Of a stretch of DNA of 64,000 nucleotides, positions 28,697-37,993 are shown in pieces. The first letter of the stretch is position 1; the number at the start of each line of letters is the position of its first letter. This DNA is from Paenibacillus stellifer. Lineage in GTDB: Bacteria; Bacillota; Bacilli; Paenibacillales; Paenibacillaceae. The notes below the pieces were generated by a model. That model saw only the letters and a list, made by a program, of their open reading frames with translations, had not been told where the DNA came from and made no database searches. The position numbers were made by a program, and so were the translations under genes. The stretch is from positions 4,708,501 to 4,772,500 of the forward strand of contig NZ_CP009286.1 of the NCBI RefSeq assembly GCF_000758685.1, given 5' to 3'.

Positions 28697-29483
28697 GCAT
28701 CCCCCGCTGCCGCATCGCTTCAAACAGCAGAATCGTTGCGGCCATTGCTGCGTTGAGCGATTCGGCCCGGCCGCGCATCGGAATGATGATGCTCTTGTCG
28801 ACCTGGGCCGCCGTTTCTGGCGAGATGCCCCGGCCCTCGCTGCCGATCAGCAGCCACTGGCTGCCGCGAAAATCATGGCTGTAGCAGGAATCCTCTCCCT
28901 GCAGCGAAGTGCTGACCAGCAGCGCCCCGTGCTCCCGCGCCTTGGGCAGCAGCTCCGCAAGATCTGCCTCCACTACCGGCAGATGAAACATCGAGCCCAT
29001 CGTGGAACGGATGGTCTTCGGGTTGTACAGGTCGGCACAGCCCCGGCCGAGCACGACGCCATCCGCGCCGGCCGCATCCGCGCTGCGGATGATCGTGCCG
29101 ACATTGCCGGGGTCCTGCACACCGTCCAGGACCATGACAAGGGCGCCTGGCCCCAGCAGCGCCTCCTCTGCCGCATTCTTCGCCTTGCGCACAATGGCGA
29201 ATACGGGCTGCGGCGTGCCGGTGCTGCTGCATTTGGCGATGACAGCGGCCGAGACCGCCACGGTCTCCATGCCGGAGACGGCTTGAAGCAGCCCGGCCAG
29301 CTCGGCGGGCATGCCTTTGTCCAGATCGTAAGCCAGAACCTCCACATCCGCTTCCGCCAGCAGCGCCTCCTGAACGAGATGGATGCCTTCGACAATATAT
29401 TTGCCCTGGCGGTCGCGATGCTTCTTCTCCTGCAGGGCCGCCCATTCTTTAACCCGCGCGTTCTGCGGGGACATAATCTCCAT
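28686..29483 (-). CDS. TrmH/SpoU family RNA 2'-O-ribose methyltransferase (YsgA-like)
   Basis: A 265-residue enzyme that uses S-adenosylmethionine to methylate a ribose 2'-OH in rRNA or tRNA. An N-terminal substrate-binding domain (residues ~5-95, VKEWAALQEKKHRDRQGKYI, VEGIHLV) precedes the SPOUT knot with its three motifs: VLDGVQDPGNVGTIIRSADA, LLIGSEGRGISPE and IPMRGRAESLNAAMAATILL. The length and N-terminal pattern fit Bacillus YsgA. ATG 29483 is preferred over a TTG at 29492; an AAGG site lies 9 bases upstream. The exact nucleotide target is not deducible. Confidence 0.9.
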   Translation of the reverse strand: MEIMSPQNARVKEWAALQEKKHRDRQGKYIVEGIHLVQEALLAEADVEVLAYDLDKGMPAELAGLLQAVSGMETVAVSAAVIAKCSSTGTPQPVFAIVRKAKNAAEEALLGPGALVMVLDGVQDPGNVGTIIRSADAAGADGVVLGRGCADLYNPKTIRSTMGSMFHLPVVEADLAELLPKAREHGALLVSTSLQGEDSCYSHDFRGSQWLLIGSEGRGISPETAAQVDKSIIIPMRGRAESLNAAMAATILLFEAMRQRGMHSK

Positions 29484-29613
29484 AGGGTCCAACCTTTCTT
29501 CACAGCTTGTAAGAACGTATCAATTTTCAAACCGAAATCATGTTCATGTACTCGCATGACGCCAACTACCGGCACATTCTCGCGCAGCAGGACTGCTCTC
29601 CGTTCCCCCGCAC

Positions 29614-30273
29614 CTATTGATACGCCATCTCCAGCTTGGTCAAGCTGTCCTTGTGCCCAACAATAACCAGTACATCCCCTCTGGTGAGCCGGTCATCGGC
29701 GTTTGGCGTGATGTTCATTTCATCCCCACGCCGGATGGCGATTACGTTGCAGCGGAATTTAGCTCGAATATCGAGCTCCTGCAGGTTCCGGCCGATCATT
29801 GGCGCCGCCGCTTTCATTTCGAGAATGCTGTAGTCCGGCGAGAGCTCTATATACTCCAAAATATTCGGCGAAGCCAAATGATGGGCCACCCGTGTCCCCA
29901 TATCCCGCTCCGGATAAATGACTTTATCGGCTCCGATTTTGCTCAGCACCTTGCCGTGCAGCTCGCTCTTCGCCTTCACCAGAATGACGGGAACGCCAAG
30001 ATCCTTCAGGATCAGCGTCGTCAAAATACTGGACTGAATATCCTCTCCGATCGCCACGACAACGACATCGAAATTGCGGATGCCGAGAGCCCGAAGCGCC
30101 TCCTCGTCCGTTGAATCCGCCGACACCGCATGCGTGACAATAGCTGAAATCTCCTGAACACGCTGCTCGTCCGCATCGATCGCCAGCACGTCATAGCCCA
30201 TGCCGCTCAGCGCCCTGGCTACACTCGATCCGAACCGGCCCATCCCGATGATGGCGTACTGCTTCTTGGCCAT
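29614..30273 (-). CDS. ktrA: Potassium uptake regulatory subunit KtrA/KtrC
   Basis: A 219-residue peripheral membrane protein that gates the KtrB-type K+ channel. Residues 1-135 form the RCK-N Rossmann fold (YAIIGMGRFGSSVARALSGM, with Asp in VLAIDADEQRV binding the nucleotide ribose; ADSTDEEALRALGI). Residues ~140-219 are the RCK-C domain, which in relatives binds cyclic-di-AMP. GGGAGG lies 10 bases upstream of the ATG. No ktrB gene is in the window, so it acts with a channel encoded elsewhere, as for KtrC in Bacillus. I see no cyclic-di-AMP riboswitch in the short leader. Confidence 0.9.
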   Translation of the reverse strand: MAKKQYAIIGMGRFGSSVARALSGMGYDVLAIDADEQRVQEISAIVTHAVSADSTDEEALRALGIRNFDVVVVAIGEDIQSSILTTLILKDLGVPVILVKAKSELHGKVLSKIGADKVIYPERDMGTRVAHHLASPNILEYIELSPDYSILEMKAAAPMIGRNLQELDIRAKFRCNVIAIRRGDEMNITPNADDRLTRGDVLVIVGHKDSLTKLEMAYQ

Positions 30274-30433
30274 TCCTCCGCAACCTCCCGTTGTCTACAA
30301 TATCGGTAACAGTATAGCATACGGCCGGAGAAACTTGAATTTTCAAGGCCTATTCCGGATATATTAAGGCAAGCTTAGTTGATTGATCCAGCGAAGCATA
30401 ACCCATTTGCTTATCAAAAAAGGAGGCTGCCCC

Positions 30434-30676
30434 ATGCCCGTCACGCTCGATTTGCGACAGGCCATTATCCATAAGACCCACGGCCAGTCCAAGGATACTC
30501 TGCGGGAAATGATCGACGGCTCCGTCGACGGTCCGGAGACCGCCTTGCCGGGACTCGGCGTCCTGTTCGAAATGGTCTGGAAGGACCTCGATCCCGCGAA
30601 AAAAGACAAAGTGATCGAAATGCTCCACGATCGGCTGGACAAGATTTCGCTCGGCTCGCTGACGACGGAGAACTGA
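30434..30676 (+). CDS. sspI: Small acid-soluble spore protein SspI
   Basis: An 80-residue minor spore-core protein. Its pattern LDLRQAIIHKTHG...LPGLGVLFEMVWK...KVIEMLHDRL matches Bacillus SspI (LNLRQAVI...LPGLGVLFEVIWK). In Bacillus it is made in the forespore under SigG. The ATG at 30434 has AGGAGG 7 bases upstream; the open frame extends further back but without another ribosome site. It supports an endospore-forming host. Confidence 0.92.
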   Translation: MPVTLDLRQAIIHKTHGQSKDTLREMIDGSVDGPETALPGLGVLFEMVWKDLDPAKKDKVIEMLHDRLDKISLGSLTTEN

Positions 30677-30850
30677 TACGCGAGCCGTAGACCGCTGCGC
30701 AGCGCGCTTGACGACGTAACCCAGACAACGGAAGGATGCTCTGTGCAGGTGTATATCATATGTCAGACATCTTTTCTCACGCAGCCAGATACAGCCGGAC
30801 ACAATCAGACATATCCGACGTAGCTGACACGGCTGACACAGCCAAGGATA

Positions 30851-30885
30851 AACGCCTGACGGCGTCCTTAGACGCCATGCGTTTG
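30851..30885 (+). terminator. Hairpin downstream of sspI
   Basis: A perfect 6-bp inner stem (GGCGTC with GACGCC) is nested in AAACGC/GCGTTT. There is no clear T run, so it is a weak terminator candidate. Between the sspI stop and this hairpin I see nothing else. Confidence 0.45.
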
Positions 30886-30938
30886 CCGAGAAATAGAAGA
30901 CTGTGATAAGCGCGCAGCTTATACTTTCTTATATTTCC

Positions 30939-30991
30939 AAAAAAGCCTTCGCGAATCGCGCCGCTTCCTGCGGCGCTTTCGCGAAGGCTTT
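30939..30991 (-). terminator. Strong terminator of prfC
   Basis: On the minus strand AGCCTTCGCGA and TCGCGAAGGCT form a long stem around a GC-rich inner hairpin (GCGCCGC/GCGGCGC), followed by six T residues. Confidence 0.85.
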
Positions 30992-31078
30992 GCTGTATCT
31001 TCTCCTATCGATCGAACACTGATCGAATACTGATCAATTCGAATGGAGCGAACGCCGCTCCCGCCGTCGCCACGCTGC

Positions 31079-32665
31079 TTACGGCGCGGTTTCGAGGAAT
31101 TTGGCGCCTGGATTCTTCTCCATCGCCGTCCGCATCGCGTACTCATTCTCGAACAGGACGACGAAGTTGCCCTTCTTGTCCGTCACAAGCGTCGAGTTGA
31201 TGCGGAACTTGCTCGTATCCGGTTTGTTCTCATCGATGATCCAGCGCGCGAACTGATACGGCATGCGCTGAAGCTGCACATCCACCCCGTATTCGCCCTT
31301 CATCCGGTATTCGAACACCTCGAACTGCAGCTGTCCTACAACACCGAGAATAATATCGTCGAAGCTGACGGTCCGGAACACCTGGATCATGCCTTCTTCC
31401 GTCAGCTGGTCGATCCCCTTCTGGAACTGCTTCGATTTCAGTGCATTTTTGATGCTGACCTTGGCGAAAATTTCCGGAGAGAACGTCGGCAGCTCGTCGA
31501 ATTCCACATCCCCTGCTTGACTCAGCGAATCGCCGATCCGGAAAATGCCGGGATCAAACAGGCCGATAATATCGCCCGGATAAGCCTCCTCAACAATGTC
31601 GCGGTCCTGGGCCAGGAACTGCTGCGGCTGGGAGAGCTTGATGTCCTTGCCGGCCCGTACATGCTTCACGCTCATGCCCCGCTGGAACTTCCCGGACACG
31701 ATCCGCAGGAAGGCGATCCGGTCGCGGTGCGCAGGGTTCATGTTGGCCTGAATCTTGAACACGTAGCCGGTGAACTTCTCATTCGTCGGCTCAACCACGC
31801 CCGCCGTGCTCTTGCGCGGCTCCGGCTTCGGCGCCAGTTGCAGGAAGTTCTCCAGGAACGTCTGCACACCGAAGTTATTGATCGCGCTGCCGAAGAATAC
31901 CGGCGTCAGCTCGCCGCGCAGCACCTTCTCGTAATCGAAGGGATCGCCCGCCACATCGAGCAGCTCCAGATCCTGGCACAGCTGGTCGTGTAAATATTCG
32001 CCCGCCATCTCACGGATAACCGGGTCTTTATAATCTTCCACCTTCTGCACCTTGATGACCGAATGATCGTCACCCTGGAACAGCTCGACCTGGCTCTTCA
32101 TCCGGTCATATACGCCGCACAGCTCGCGTCCCGAGCCGATCGGCCAGTTCATTGGCACCGAACGGATGCCGAGCACCTGCTCCAGCTCCTCCATCAGATC
32201 GAACGGGCTCCGTCCTTCGCGGTCGAGCTTGTTGATGAAGGTGAAGATCGGAATGCCGCGCTTGGCGCATACCTGGAACAGCTTGATCGTCTGCGCTTCG
32301 ACGCCCTTCGCGACGTCGATCAGCATGACCGCGCTATCCGCGGCAGTCAGGGTCCGGTAGGTGTCTTCACTGAAGTCCTGGTGACCCGGAGTATCCAGAA
32401 TGTTGATCCGGTGTCCATTGTAATCGAACTGCATTACCGAGGAGGTAACGGAAATCCCGCGCTGCTTCTCGATCTCCATCCAGTCACTGGTCGCATGCTT
32501 GCTCGCCTTGCGGGCTTTGACCGTTCCGGCCAGCCGGATGGCGCCGCCGAACAGGAGCAGCTTCTCGGTAAGTGTTGTTTTACCTGCGTCAGGGTGGGAA
32601 ATGATCGCAAACGTCCGGCGTTTGTCCACTTCCTGCTGCAGCAGTTGATCGGTTATTTGACTCAT
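31079..32665 (-). CDS. prfC: Peptide chain release factor 3
   Basis: A 528-residue translational GTPase that removes RF1 and RF2 from the ribosome after peptide release. The G domain has G1 ISHPDAGKTTLTEKLLLFGG, the switch region EIEKQRGISVTSSVMQFDY, G3 DTPGHQDFSEDTYRTL and G4 NKLDRE. The downstream domains carry typical RF3 sequence (FFGSAINNFGVQTFLENFLQ, IFRIGDSL). The length matches the family. It is monocistronic with its own strong terminator. Confidence 0.96.
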   Translation of the reverse strand: MSQITDQLLQQEVDKRRTFAIISHPDAGKTTLTEKLLLFGGAIRLAGTVKARKASKHATSDWMEIEKQRGISVTSSVMQFDYNGHRINILDTPGHQDFSEDTYRTLTAADSAVMLIDVAKGVEAQTIKLFQVCAKRGIPIFTFINKLDREGRSPFDLMEELEQVLGIRSVPMNWPIGSGRELCGVYDRMKSQVELFQGDDHSVIKVQKVEDYKDPVIREMAGEYLHDQLCQDLELLDVAGDPFDYEKVLRGELTPVFFGSAINNFGVQTFLENFLQLAPKPEPRKSTAGVVEPTNEKFTGYVFKIQANMNPAHRDRIAFLRIVSGKFQRGMSVKHVRAGKDIKLSQPQQFLAQDRDIVEEAYPGDIIGLFDPGIFRIGDSLSQAGDVEFDELPTFSPEIFAKVSIKNALKSKQFQKGIDQLTEEGMIQVFRTVSFDDIILGVVGQLQFEVFEYRMKGEYGVDVQLQRMPYQFARWIIDENKPDTSKFRINSTLVTDKKGNFVVLFENEYAMRTAMEKNPGAKFLETAP

Positions 32666-33162
32666 TGCACATATCCCTTCATATCTGTATTGTGAACCGT
32701 TCGGTAAGCAATCGGTTTACATTTACAATCAAATCGGTGTGGCTTTCATTCTTCCGCGCTCCTTATCAAGCAAATCGGGCTGGAGTCCCGGTTCTATACA
32801 TGCGATCCCGGAGCTCTGCTTGAGAACCGGCAGCACGGGCATCCTTTAAATTATATCAAAATGGGGCATACGTTATCTACCCAAAACCCTGCCGTCCGAA
32901 AAAATATGTCGCTACCCCAAACCGCCTCAACTCTCGGGGATAATCACCTAACACATGCCCTTCTCAAGTCAAAGCATTTACCGGGAAAATGAAGCCCTTC
33001 ATGAATGCTCGACATCGAACATTACCAGTTTGCAGAACTTTACCTCTACTAGCCTTTACTAACCTTTACTAACTTATATTCATGCAAAAATCCACCCTGT
33101 CCGCACTCTCAAGCCGCTTCCCTCAATCCCCATAGTGTCCCTACCAAACTCTGTATCCATGC
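32666..33162. other. Intergenic region without a recognisable gene
   Basis: The ~570-base gap between prfC and zwf holds no credible reading frame. It has a short direct repeat (CCTTTACTAAC, twice, near 33053-33076) and two copies of CATGCAAAAA(A)TCC (about 33082 and 33159). The prfC promoter must lie near 32700-32900 but no convincing boxes stand out. Confidence 0.5.
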
Positions 33163-33195
33163 AAAAAATCCCCCCGCCTTTCGGCAGGGAGACTG
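33163..33195 (-). terminator. Terminator of zwf
   Basis: On the minus strand CCCTGCC and GGCGGGG form the stem with a GAAA loop, followed by ATTTTTT. Confidence 0.75.
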
Positions 33196-33240
33196 TCGGT
33201 TACAGCTATAGAGATTCCGTAGTGTCCAGTAATTCGCCGG

Positions 33241-34791
33241 TTATTCGTTAACCTTCCACACCACATTGTCTTCTTCCTGGCCGTTCACCGGCCACCAGTG
33301 GAAGCCGTCCTGTGCCAGCAGCTTGTCTGCTTCTTCCGGTCCCCAGGTTCCGGCCGGATAGAAGGCCAGATCGCCGGGTTCTTCTCTCCAGGCTTTGGCG
33401 ATATGGTCCACGAATGACCAAGCCGACGATACTTCGTCCCAGCGGGTGAAGTACGTGGAGTCGCCGCGCGCCGCATCATGAAGGAGGCGCTCATAGGCTT
33501 CCGGCGAGTTGATTCCGACCATGCAGCTCTGGCAGAAGTCCATCGCCAGCGGCTCGATATCCGATTCCGAGCCCGGCTTCTTGGCGTTGATCTTCACATA
33601 GATGCCTTCCATCGGATTTACGCGGATGACAAGCAGATTGGGCTCCAGGTTATGCTTCTGTCCGAGATAGACATTGGTCGGCATGCGTTTGAACTCCACT
33701 ACGACCTCGGTTGTCTTCACCGGCAGGCGTTTGCCTGTGCGGATGTAGAACGGCACGCCAGCCCAACGGAAGTTGTCCACGAACACGCGGGCCGCAAAAT
33801 AAGTCTCCGTGTTGGACTCCGGATTCACCTTGTCCTCCTGGCGATAAGCCGGAGCGGCCTTGCCCTTGAACAGGCCTTGGGTATACTGTCCGCGGACGAT
33901 ATTCGTGCGCACTTCTTCAGCAGTAGGGTAAGGCCGCAGCGAGCGCAGCACCTTCACCTTCTCGTCGCGGATGTCCTCCGCAAGCAGACGGCTTGGCGGC
34001 TCCATCGCGATCATGGTGAGCAGCTGAAGCATATGGTTCTGAGCCATATCGCGCAGCGCGCCGGCATGGTCATAGTAACCGCCGCGTTCCTCTACGCCTA
34101 CGGTCTCGCCAAGCGTAATCTGGATGTTGGCAATATGCTGCTTGTTCCACAGCGGCTCGAAGAAGGCGTTGGCGAAACGGATTATTTCGATATTCTGAAC
34201 CATTTCCTTGCCGAGGTAGTGGTCGATCCGGTAAATCTCTTCTTCCTTGAACACCTGGCGAATCTGCTCGTTCAGCTTCTCGGCCGATTCCAGATCGTAG
34301 CCGAACGGCTTCTCGATCACAAGGCGGCTCCAGCCTTCCCCGTCCAGCATGCCGCCTTCCTTCAGGTTGAAGGATACGCTGCCGAACAGCTCGGGCGCAA
34401 GCGCGAGGTAGAACAGCCGGTTGCCCGGAATGTGGAACCGTTCCTCCAGCGCCTCAGTCTGCGCTCTCAGCTCGCGGAAGCCGTCGATGTTGTTGATATC
34501 GAGGGATTTATATTCGAAATGATCGACGAAGCCGGCCCACTCCTGGTCGTCAACAGCCTGGTAGCGGCTGAATTCGGAGATCGACTGCTTGACATCATCC
34601 TTAAATTCGTCCGGTGTGCGGGGACGACGGGCCACGCCGATTACCGCAAAGTCTTCAGCCAGCTTTCCTTCGCGGTACAGGCTGTAAATCGCCGGGAAAA
34701 GCTTGCGCCGTGCCAAATCGCCGGTTGCGCCAAAAATAAAAAATACTGCGCCTGGTGCTTTCTGTGCGTCAAAGGTTTGATTTTCAGCCAT
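33241..34791 (-). CDS. zwf: Glucose-6-phosphate 1-dehydrogenase
   Basis: A 516-residue enzyme that oxidises glucose-6-phosphate to 6-phosphogluconolactone with NADP+, the entry to the oxidative pentose phosphate pathway. The nucleotide-binding motif is IFGATGDLARRKLFPAIYSL (residues ~18-37). The substrate-binding and catalytic region is RIDHYLGKEMVQNI, and the motif EKPFG is present. The length is as expected. It is monocistronic with a downstream terminator. Confidence 0.97.
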   Translation of the reverse strand: MAENQTFDAQKAPGAVFFIFGATGDLARRKLFPAIYSLYREGKLAEDFAVIGVARRPRTPDEFKDDVKQSISEFSRYQAVDDQEWAGFVDHFEYKSLDINNIDGFRELRAQTEALEERFHIPGNRLFYLALAPELFGSVSFNLKEGGMLDGEGWSRLVIEKPFGYDLESAEKLNEQIRQVFKEEEIYRIDHYLGKEMVQNIEIIRFANAFFEPLWNKQHIANIQITLGETVGVEERGGYYDHAGALRDMAQNHMLQLLTMIAMEPPSRLLAEDIRDEKVKVLRSLRPYPTAEEVRTNIVRGQYTQGLFKGKAAPAYRQEDKVNPESNTETYFAARVFVDNFRWAGVPFYIRTGKRLPVKTTEVVVEFKRMPTNVYLGQKHNLEPNLLVIRVNPMEGIYVKINAKKPGSESDIEPLAMDFCQSCMVGINSPEAYERLLHDAARGDSTYFTRWDEVSSAWSFVDHIAKAWREEPGDLAFYPAGTWGPEEADKLLAQDGFHWWPVNGQEEDNVVWKVNE

Positions 34792-35013
34792 GGCTCCTCA
34801 TCTTTCTCTATGTAATATAGTTTATTGAAATCGATTCTCAGTCGTTAGTTACACAAAAATGATATCACGACGTGATGTCATTTTATCATATTCCGAAAAA
34901 GGATGCCATTAGATTCCTGACAGATTACATCGGGATTTCGCAAATTTCCATTAATCTTTCTTATGGATAATTTTATTATGACTTATACGGTGTGGAGTCC
35001 TGATCATATCCAT

Positions 35014-35056
35014 GAAAAAAAACTCAGCCGCCAAGGCGTTCCGCCCGGACGGCTCT
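35014..35056 (-). terminator. Terminator of the ywmB gene
   Basis: On the minus strand AGCCGTCCGG...GGCGGCT forms a stem, followed by GAGTTTTTTTT. Confidence 0.75.
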
Positions 35057-35064
35057 GTCATCTC

Positions 35065-35883
35065 TCAATATTCGATCGTAATTAACGGGAAGCCGATGGT
35101 CACCCGGTTGATATCCCGGATGCCGTCATAATGCACGGCGGCTTGAACCCCGAGCAAATGGTTCCCGCTTCGAATGGAGCGTCCCAGCCCCGGCGCCGAG
35201 TACGACAAGCTCGCCGTGGCCGCGTCGGTGTAGCTCTCTTCCGCCTTCAAGCCAGGCAGCGACGCTGCGAGGCCGCGCTGCGCCAATGCCAGAGCGGACT
35301 GCGGATCTCCCTGTCCAGGGGCCGTGCCCTGCATCGACATGTTCCAGTCCGCCGTGATGCCTGCGCGAGCCAGCGCCGCACCAGCAGCATCCGCTCCCGC
35401 CCGGAAGGCGGCCTCCGTCGCCGCCAGATCGGCGGTCTCCAGCGTGACGATCACATAGCTGGAGCCGTCATCCAGCGCCGTCTCCATCAGCTTGATCTGC
35501 ACGCCGCCGCTCTCTCCTGCCGCCCGGTAAGCGGCATGTCCCTCCATATCCGCCGGAACGGGGAGCGAGAGCCCCAGGTCTTCCGCCAGCTCCGCAGAGG
35601 CGGACGCGCCTTCGGCAGGAGCAGTCTCCGTCTCGCCCTGCCACTTCAACACGACCCGAACCTTCGAGCCCGGTTCGGTCACCCGGCCGGCAATAGCGGC
35701 CAGCCGGGTCAGTGTCTCCGCCGGTTCTCCGCTTCCGGCGCGCTGTACTTCTGCTCCGCGCTCCGCCCCGCTCGCCTCGGCTTCATTCCGCAATGAGTCG
35801 CCGAAGCCGGCAAGCGCCGCTGCGATAACGCAGCAGCCGGCCAGCAGCACAATCATTTTTCCCCATCTCACTGTAACTCTCAT
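35065..35883 (-). CDS. ywmB: YwmB family exported protein
   Basis: A 272-residue protein with an N-terminal signal or anchor (GKMIVLLAGCCVIAAALAGF) followed by the YwmB domain, whose fold resembles TATA-binding protein. Family features are LTRLAAIAGRVTEP near the start, GVQIKLMETALDDGSSYVIV in the middle, and a C-terminus ending RDINRVTIGFPLITIEY. In Bacillus the gene neighbours murAA and spoIID and its role is unknown. Here the context differs: zwf upstream and liaR downstream on the same strand. It is Ala/Gly/Glu rich. Confidence 0.8.
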   Translation of the reverse strand: MRVTVRWGKMIVLLAGCCVIAAALAGFGDSLRNEAEASGAERGAEVQRAGSGEPAETLTRLAAIAGRVTEPGSKVRVVLKWQGETETAPAEGASASAELAEDLGLSLPVPADMEGHAAYRAAGESGGVQIKLMETALDDGSSYVIVTLETADLAATEAAFRAGADAAGAALARAGITADWNMSMQGTAPGQGDPQSALALAQRGLAASLPGLKAEESYTDAATASLSYSAPGLGRSIRSGNHLLGVQAAVHYDGIRDINRVTIGFPLITIEY

Positions 35884-35981
35884 CCCGTATCTCTCCCTTA
35901 CCGATTCCGTTCTAGCAATCTACTAGTCAGGATAACCGGTTTGAGAGATTTTATACGGGGAATCAGATCCAGCAGACAGGA

Positions 35982-36635
35982 CTACTCAGCCAGCCCGTTC
36001 TTGTAGGCGTAGATCGCCGCCTGTGTGCGGTCCTCAACGCCCAGCTTGGCCAGAATGTTCGTCACATGAAATTTCACCGTCTTGATGCCGATAATGAGCT
36101 GGTCGGCAATGTCCTGGTTGGATTTGCCCTGGGCCAGCAGCTTCAGCACTTCCATCTCGCGGTCCGTCAGCTCCGCATGGGCCGGCGCTTCGATCCGAGC
36201 GTCGCTGCGGAACCGGTTCATCATCTTCGAGGCCACCTGGGAGACCAGAACGGACTGGCCGCGCGCGGCCGCCCGGATCGCGTCGGCCACTTCGTTCGCC
36301 CGCGAGGTCTTAAGCAGATAGCTGAAAGCTCCGGCTTCGATAACTGGATACATTTTCTCATCATCCAGATAGCTCGTTAACACGATCACCTTGCACTCCG
36401 GATACAGCTTCATAATCTGCCGGGTCGTCTCGATGCCGTCCATGCCTTCCATCACCAGATCCATCAGCACGACATCCGGCTTGTACTCCCGCGCCAGCCG
36501 GACGCCTTCCTCGCCGCTTCCGGCTTCTCCAACCACCTCTATGCCATCCTCGGTTCCCAGCACCGCCGCCAGTCCGATCCGCACCATTTCATGGTCGTCC
36601 ACCAGCAGCACCTTAATCGGCTCACCCGTTTCCAT
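35982..36635 (-). CDS. liaR: LiaR-type response regulator (NarL/FixJ family)
   Basis: A 217-residue regulator of envelope-stress genes. The receiver has the acidic pair in VLLVDDHEMVRIGL, phosphoacceptor Asp in PDVVLMDLVMEGMDG (~57) and Lys in YLLKTSRANEVADAI. The LuxR-type helix-turn-helix is at ~150-215 (LTDREMEVLKLLAQGKSNQD, IKTVKFHVTNIL). ATG 36635 is preferred because GGGAGG lies 10 bases upstream. The frame stays open for 70 more codons to 36845, including a (Met-Asp)n run from a hexanucleotide repeat, so a longer form cannot be excluded. It follows liaF and liaS on the same strand. Confidence 0.93.
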   Translation of the reverse strand: METGEPIKVLLVDDHEMVRIGLAAVLGTEDGIEVVGEAGSGEEGVRLAREYKPDVVLMDLVMEGMDGIETTRQIMKLYPECKVIVLTSYLDDEKMYPVIEAGAFSYLLKTSRANEVADAIRAAARGQSVLVSQVASKMMNRFRSDARIEAPAHAELTDREMEVLKLLAQGKSNQDIADQLIIGIKTVKFHVTNILAKLGVEDRTQAAIYAYKNGLAE

Positions 36636-36811
36636 TGAAGCATTCCCTCCCAGAATTGAATTTTGTATCCGACCTTTGGCAAATATCCGGTTATCGCAGC
36701 CGTGAGTTCCGGCGGAACTCTTCCCTCGAATCCCCTCAAACGCTTCTCGTCCTTGCTGAAATGCCGGACTTGACGTTTGACGGGAACTGGACGAAAGATT
36801 TCCGGCAGTCT

Positions 36812-36848
36812 CCATATCCATATCCATATCCATATCCATGTCCATATC
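36812..36848. repeat. Hexanucleotide tandem repeat (CCATAT)n between liaS and liaR
   Basis: Six consecutive 6-base units (five CCATAT and one CCATGT) lie in the 254-base gap between liaS and liaR. Changes in copy number keep the reading frame. Confidence 0.85.
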
Positions 36849-36889
36849 CGCACCGCCTACTGCCCTTGCACGAAGAACAGCCTCCGCCT

Positions 36890-37966
36890 CTAGCTTTGTT
36901 CTGCTCCCGCAGCTTCCTGCGATTTCATATTCCCGCTCTCGGCGAGCAGCGGAACCATGATTTCAATGCGCGTGCCTTTGCCCGGCGCGGTTATGAACTG
37001 AATGGACCCGCCGGTCTCCGTGATCCGTTCCTGCATGTTGGACAAGCCGTAAGAGGTCTGCTTCGACTCATCCATCTCAAAGCCGATCCCATCGTCACGG
37101 ATGCTCATGCGGACGGTGTCGCCCCTGCGGTGAACGCGAATTTCCATCTTCTCCGCCTTCGCATGCCGGAGCGTATTGGAGATCGCCTCCTGGACAATGC
37201 GGAACAAATGATTCTCCACGCCCTTCACGAGCTGAACGCCGGGGTCCATTTCAAAATGAATATCCATCGGCACCTTGACCTTGAGCTCCTTGATCAATTC
37301 GCGAATGCCTTGCTCCAGACGCTTGCCGTCCAGATAGACCGGACGCAGATGCAGCAGAAGCGCTCTCATCTCGGACTGCGCCACAGCGGCCATTTCTTCG
37401 ATCAGCGCGATTTGGCGCTGGGCCTTGTCGAAATCCTTCTCCAGCGTCCGCCCTACGGCCGTCGCCGTCATGGAGATGGCGAACAGCTGCTGGGAGACGG
37501 CGTCATGCAGTTCCCGCGCCAGACGCTGGCGCTCCTCCACGATGGCCGACACCCTCGCCTGCTCCGCGAGCTGGGCGTTGTTCGTGGAGAGACGCTGAAG
37601 CGTCGTGACCTGGTTCTCCCACTTGCCGCCGATGACATTAAGCTGCTCGGCGAGCCGGCCCAGTTCATCCTCGCCGAGGGACGGCATCGTGAGAGTGAGG
37701 TTCCCTTTTTCCCACATGAGCAGCGTTTCCCGCATCCGCTCCAGCCTGCGCTTGACCCGGAAGCTCTGGTAGAAGCTGAAGCCGATCCCGAGACCCACCG
37801 GCAGCAGCAGCAACGATACGGTGCGCACACCGAAATCCCAACTGGTGAACGGCTTTAAATATCCGTATGTATACAGGATGTACAGTATAACCAGAAGCAG
37901 GACAAAGGAGAACAAAGCCCCTTCGCCCATGCTGCGCGACATGATGTTGGCGTTCTTTTTATCCAC
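36890..37966 (-). CDS. liaS: LiaS-type sensor histidine kinase (NarL subfamily)
   Basis: A 358-residue kinase. Two N-terminal membrane helices (FSFVLLLVILYILYTYGYL and VSLLLLPVGLGIGFSFY) are separated by about ten residues, marking an intramembrane sensor. A HAMP-like coiled coil is followed by HisKA_3 with the phosphorylated His in RQRLARELHDAVSQQLF (~160), and a HATPase domain (EAISNTLRHA; DDGIGFEM; YGLSNMQERI). In Bacillus LiaS phosphorylates LiaR when cell-wall antibiotics perturb the lipid II cycle, and LiaF inhibits it. It is 27 bases downstream of liaF. Confidence 0.93.
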   Translation of the reverse strand: MDKKNANIMSRSMGEGALFSFVLLLVILYILYTYGYLKPFTSWDFGVRTVSLLLLPVGLGIGFSFYQSFRVKRRLERMRETLLMWEKGNLTLTMPSLGEDELGRLAEQLNVIGGKWENQVTTLQRLSTNNAQLAEQARVSAIVEERQRLARELHDAVSQQLFAISMTATAVGRTLEKDFDKAQRQIALIEEMAAVAQSEMRALLLHLRPVYLDGKRLEQGIRELIKELKVKVPMDIHFEMDPGVQLVKGVENHLFRIVQEAISNTLRHAKAEKMEIRVHRRGDTVRMSIRDDGIGFEMDESKQTSYGLSNMQERITETGGSIQFITAPGKGTRIEIMVPLLAESGNMKSQEAAGAEQS

Positions 37967-37993
37967 CTGAAGCTTCTCCTCCTTAGTGCCAAG

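Noticed and set aside
30274..30350. A cyclic-di-AMP (ydaO) riboswitch ahead of ktrA
   Set aside because: The leader is too short and lacks the conserved aptamer sequences.
33478..34815. Plus-strand frame of 445 codons
   Set aside because: Antisense to zwf.
36635..37858. Plus-strand frame of 407 codons
   Set aside because: Antisense to liaS and part of the liaS-liaR gap; no ribosome site.
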